Below, in pieces: positions 5,640 to 7,449 of a DNA stretch of 7,449 nt. The stretch is from an uncultured Clostridia bacterium (GTDB lineage: Bacteria; Bacillota; Clostridia; Oscillospirales; Butyricicoccaceae): the NCBI GenBank assembly GCA_947856675.1, contig CANUCM010000167.1:1-7449 (forward strand). The letters are read 5' to 3'. Positions within the stretch are counted from its first letter, which is position 1. Every line of letters starts with the position of its first letter. Position numbers and translations under genes: made by a program. The notes under the pieces are model-generated. The model was not told the DNA's origin, did not search any database, and saw only the letters and a program-made list of their open reading frames with translations.

Positions 5640-6627
5640 ATTTGACATAATCCATATAATTATCCAGGTTGATTTTTTTATAAGCGCTTGTGGTTGACAC
5701 CGTCGTTTCCGATTTCCACGTTTCCAGGGTCTGTGAAAAATACCAGTCGAGGGCATTTTGCAAAATCATGTCGCGGTTTTCTTCAAAATACGAGGCGCTG
5801 ACGGCGGTGCGCTGCACGATGTAGTAGCCGTCGGGCCCGCTGTACACGCCGCCTATCTGATTTTCCTCCAGCGAAAAGGCAGGGGAGAGATACGGGATAT
5901 CCTGTGCCTCGGCAATGCCGACGACAAGCCCCTGGGGGTTCATTTCCATCACGGCGTCGTCGTTATACTGGGCAATGAGCGCGTCAAAGTCAGAGCCTTC
6001 CTGCAGGGCCTGGGTCAGCAGGGTGTTGGCCAGGGTCAGCTTGGCCGCCTTGTCAATTTCTGAAATGGTGTTTCCGTTTTCATCCACGATGCTCAGGCGG
6101 ATGTACTTGACGTTGATGTAGTTTTCGGAGAAGAACTGGCGGAGGTTCTCGTCGGTATAATACTCCGTGGCTTCGGCGCACAGGTACTCGTACAGCTTGT
6201 CATAATACAGGGAGTCTTCCTGAAAAGCGTCGTAGCTCCGATCGGTCAGGGCCGATTCGCGCAGAAAGTCGAGGTAGGCATACTTGCCGCCCAGGGATTC
6301 GATAAACTCTTTTTTGTCATCCTCCAGGGACTGAAGCTCCTCGTCGTCCAGCGAAAGTCCAAGCTCTTCGCATTTGAGGCGGATGATCTGCGCCGTCACG
6401 GTCTGGTCAAGCGCATCCTCCTTGATTTGGCTGGTCATTTCGTCGGAATACAGGGTGTCAGAGGTGTAGCCGTATTCCGTGCTCAGGTTCATCAGGTTAT
6501 AGTGGATATAAAAGGCGTAGGTTGCCAGATCGACCTTTTGCGTGCCCACGGTAATGGCGGTGGGGCTGGGTGAGCAGCCGCACAGCACAAGGCACAGCAC
6601 AAGACACGGGATGAGGACTTTTTTCAC
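5638..6627 (-). CDS. PrsA/SurA-like foldase lipoprotein (parvulin-type PPIase fold, probably inactive)
   Basis: A 329-residue secreted lipoprotein of the SurA/PrsA class, helping exported proteins fold outside the membrane. Residues 1-17 are a signal peptide ending in the lipobox LCGC, with lipid-attached Cys18. Residues 30-165 are a helical, charged chaperone-like SurA_N-type region. Residues about 172-275 resemble a parvulin domain: VKYIRLS, a DFDALIAQYNDDA helix, IPYLSPAFSLEENQIGGVYSGP and GYYIVQ. A C-terminal helical part closes the protein. The usual parvulin histidines (in ARHIL-like and GYHI-like motifs) are Tyr175 and Tyr269 here, suggesting loss of isomerase activity. The start is a GTG preceded by AAGGAGG at 10 bases; the upstream ATG at 6663-6661 would put extra polar residues before the signal peptide. 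It lies 40 bases after mfd and is probably co-transcribed, matching the mfd-prsA order known in Clostridia. Confidence 0.88.
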   Translation of the reverse strand: MKKVLIPCLVLCLVLCGCSPSPTAITVGTQKVDLATYAFYIHYNLMNLSTEYGYTSDTLYSDEMTSQIKEDALDQTVTAQIIRLKCEELGLSLDDEELQSLEDDKKEFIESLGGKYAYLDFLRESALTDRSYDAFQEDSLYYDKLYEYLCAEATEYYTDENLRQFFSENYINVKYIRLSIVDENGNTISEIDKAAKLTLANTLLTQALQEGSDFDALIAQYNDDAVMEMNPQGLVVGIAEAQDIPYLSPAFSLEENQIGGVYSGPDGYYIVQRTAVSASYFEENRDMILQNALDWYFSQTLETWKSETTVSTTSAYKKINLDNYMDYVK

Positions 6628-6637
6628 GGCAGGCAAG

Positions 6638-6644
6638 CCTCCTT
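6638..6644 (-). promoter_or_regulatory. Ribosome binding site deciding the GTG start of the foldase
   Basis: Read on the - strand this is AAGGAGG, 10 bases before GTG (6627-6625). An in-frame TTG lies only two bases from it and is too close to be used. The GTG start yields a textbook lipoprotein signal peptide. Confidence 0.8.
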
Positions 6645-6667
6645 GGCTGAAATTACACTTCATGATA

Positions 6668-7449
6668 TCACTTTTCCGCATGTTTGGCAATTGCTTCACT
6701 GCCGGCGCATTCTTCGGCCTTTTGCTGCCACAGGGTGACGAGGGCCGAGGCCGTTTTAAGAACATCGTCATCGGGACGCAGCCGGAGCGAGAGGTAGGGC
6801 TTTTCTCCGGCGTTCATCAGGATGCGGCCTTTGAGGGAAGGGTGCGCGCAGACGGCGGAAGCGCTTTGCAGTGAGGCGGGGACAAAAACAAACTGCACCG
6901 AGCCTGCGCGGTGGTTGATTTCGCACACGCCGCAGGCCGAGGCCCTGGCACGCAGCAGGGCGATGGACAAAAGGTTGAGCGCCGGAGCGGGCGGGTCCCC
7001 GAAACGGTCGATGAGTTCATCCTGCAAATCGAGGTAATCCTCCTCGCTGCGGATGAGGGCAATGCGGCGGTACAGGTCGACGCGCGTGCCGGCATCGGGG
7101 ATATAGCTTTGCGGCAGCCCGGCCGAAACGAGGATGTCGGCGGTGCACTCGGTGCGCTCGGCGGCGGGCGTTCCGGTCAGCTCGCCTGCGGCTTCCTCCA
7201 GAAGACGCAGGTACATGTCGTAGCCGACGTTCATCAGGTGGCCGCTCTGTTCGGCGCCGAGGACATTGCCGGCACCGCGGATTTCAAGGTCGCGCATGGC
7301 AATTTTAAAACCCGAGCCAAACTCGGCGAACTCGCGGATGGCCGACAGCCTTTTTTGGGAAATTTCGCTGAGGATCTTGCCGCGCCGGTAGGTGAAGTAA
7401 GCATAGGCGTGGCGGGGGGAGCGCCCGACGCGGCCGCGGATCTGGTGCA
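6668..7449 (-). CDS. mfd: Transcription-repair coupling factor Mfd, C-terminal part
   Basis: The last 259 residues of Mfd, the ATP-driven translocase that removes RNA polymerase stalled at DNA damage and recruits UvrA. The frame is open to the right edge of the window, so the start and the UvrB-like, RNAP-binding and most helicase domains lie outside (the whole protein is usually about 1100-1200 aa). The visible part begins in helicase motif VI (HQIRGRVGRS, with the arginine finger region), followed by AYAYFTY and the strongly conserved DLEIRGAGNVLGAEQSGHL (visible residues 53-71), and then the C-terminal TRCF domain with LYRRIA (125-130) and DRFGDPP (147-153). That last domain masks the UvrA-binding surface in known Mfd proteins. 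The stop TGA is at 6670-6668, and the foldase gene follows after 40 bases on the same strand. Confidence 0.97.
   Translation of the reverse strand, partial: HQIRGRVGRSPRHAYAYFTYRRGKILSEISQKRLSAIREFAEFGSGFKIAMRDLEIRGAGNVLGAEQSGHLMNVGYDMYLRLLEEAAGELTGTPAAERTECTADILVSAGLPQSYIPDAGTRVDLYRRIALIRSEEDYLDLQDELIDRFGDPPAPALNLLSIALLRARASACGVCEINHRAGSVQFVFVPASLQSASAVCAHPSLKGRILMNAGEKPYLSLRLRPDDDVLKTASALVTLWQQKAEECAGSEAIAKHAEK

Noticed and set aside
6628..6771. Upstream extension of the foldase to ATG codons at 6663 or 6771
   Set aside because: The longer frame overlaps the mfd coding end and puts polar residues before the signal peptide; AAGGAGG is positioned for the GTG at 6627.
1..7449. Search for CRISPR repeats, tRNA/rRNA genes, insertion sequences, phage genes or defence islands
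   Set aside because: No regularly spaced repeats, cloverleaf-like segments, transposase motifs or terminal inverted repeats were seen; nearly all sequence is accounted for by the listed genes.

Overview
The window looks like chromosomal housekeeping and accessory DNA from a GC-rich member of the Clostridia (Oscillospirales or Christensenellales-like; inferred). The grounds are Gram-positive style lipoprotein signals, strong AGGAGG-type ribosome binding sites, ATGA start/stop overlaps, an mfd-foldase pair, and a YnbB/'methionine gamma-lyase family' gene. Species cannot be assigned from the sequence alone. I see no mobile element, CRISPR array, tRNA or rRNA.

Left region (1-2469, + strand): three consecutive M42-family metallopeptidase genes (the first cut by the window edge). 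Each overlaps the next at the start/stop junction, so they form one translationally coupled operon. The three are clearly divergent paralogues and not recent copies. All keep most of the dinuclear metal site, with individual substitutions. They would act in the cytoplasm on peptides.

Middle region (2470-4470, + strand): a 14-bp perfect hairpin sits in the gap after the peptidases and immediately upstream of the ribosome binding site of a PLP-dependent 'methionine gamma-lyase family' protein. This is followed by a small lipoprotein of unknown function with a long acidic linker, and then a strong intrinsic terminator (4438-4468).

lrgAB region (4471-5639, + strand): a near-consensus sigma-A promoter with an extended -10 drives a two-gene lrgA-lrgB operon of membrane proteins with ATGA overlap. 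It is closed by a bidirectional terminator shared with the convergent minus-strand genes.

Right region (5638-7449, - strand): the C-terminal part of mfd (transcription-repair coupling factor) is followed after 40 bases by a secreted, lipid-anchored PrsA/SurA-like foldase that starts with GTG. The foldase's parvulin-like domain appears to have lost both conserved histidines.

No strikingly novel system is evident. The best leads are the coupled M42 paralogue trio with altered metal-site surroundings, the probably inactive parvulin domain, the hairpin in front of the lyase gene, and the unknown lipoprotein.
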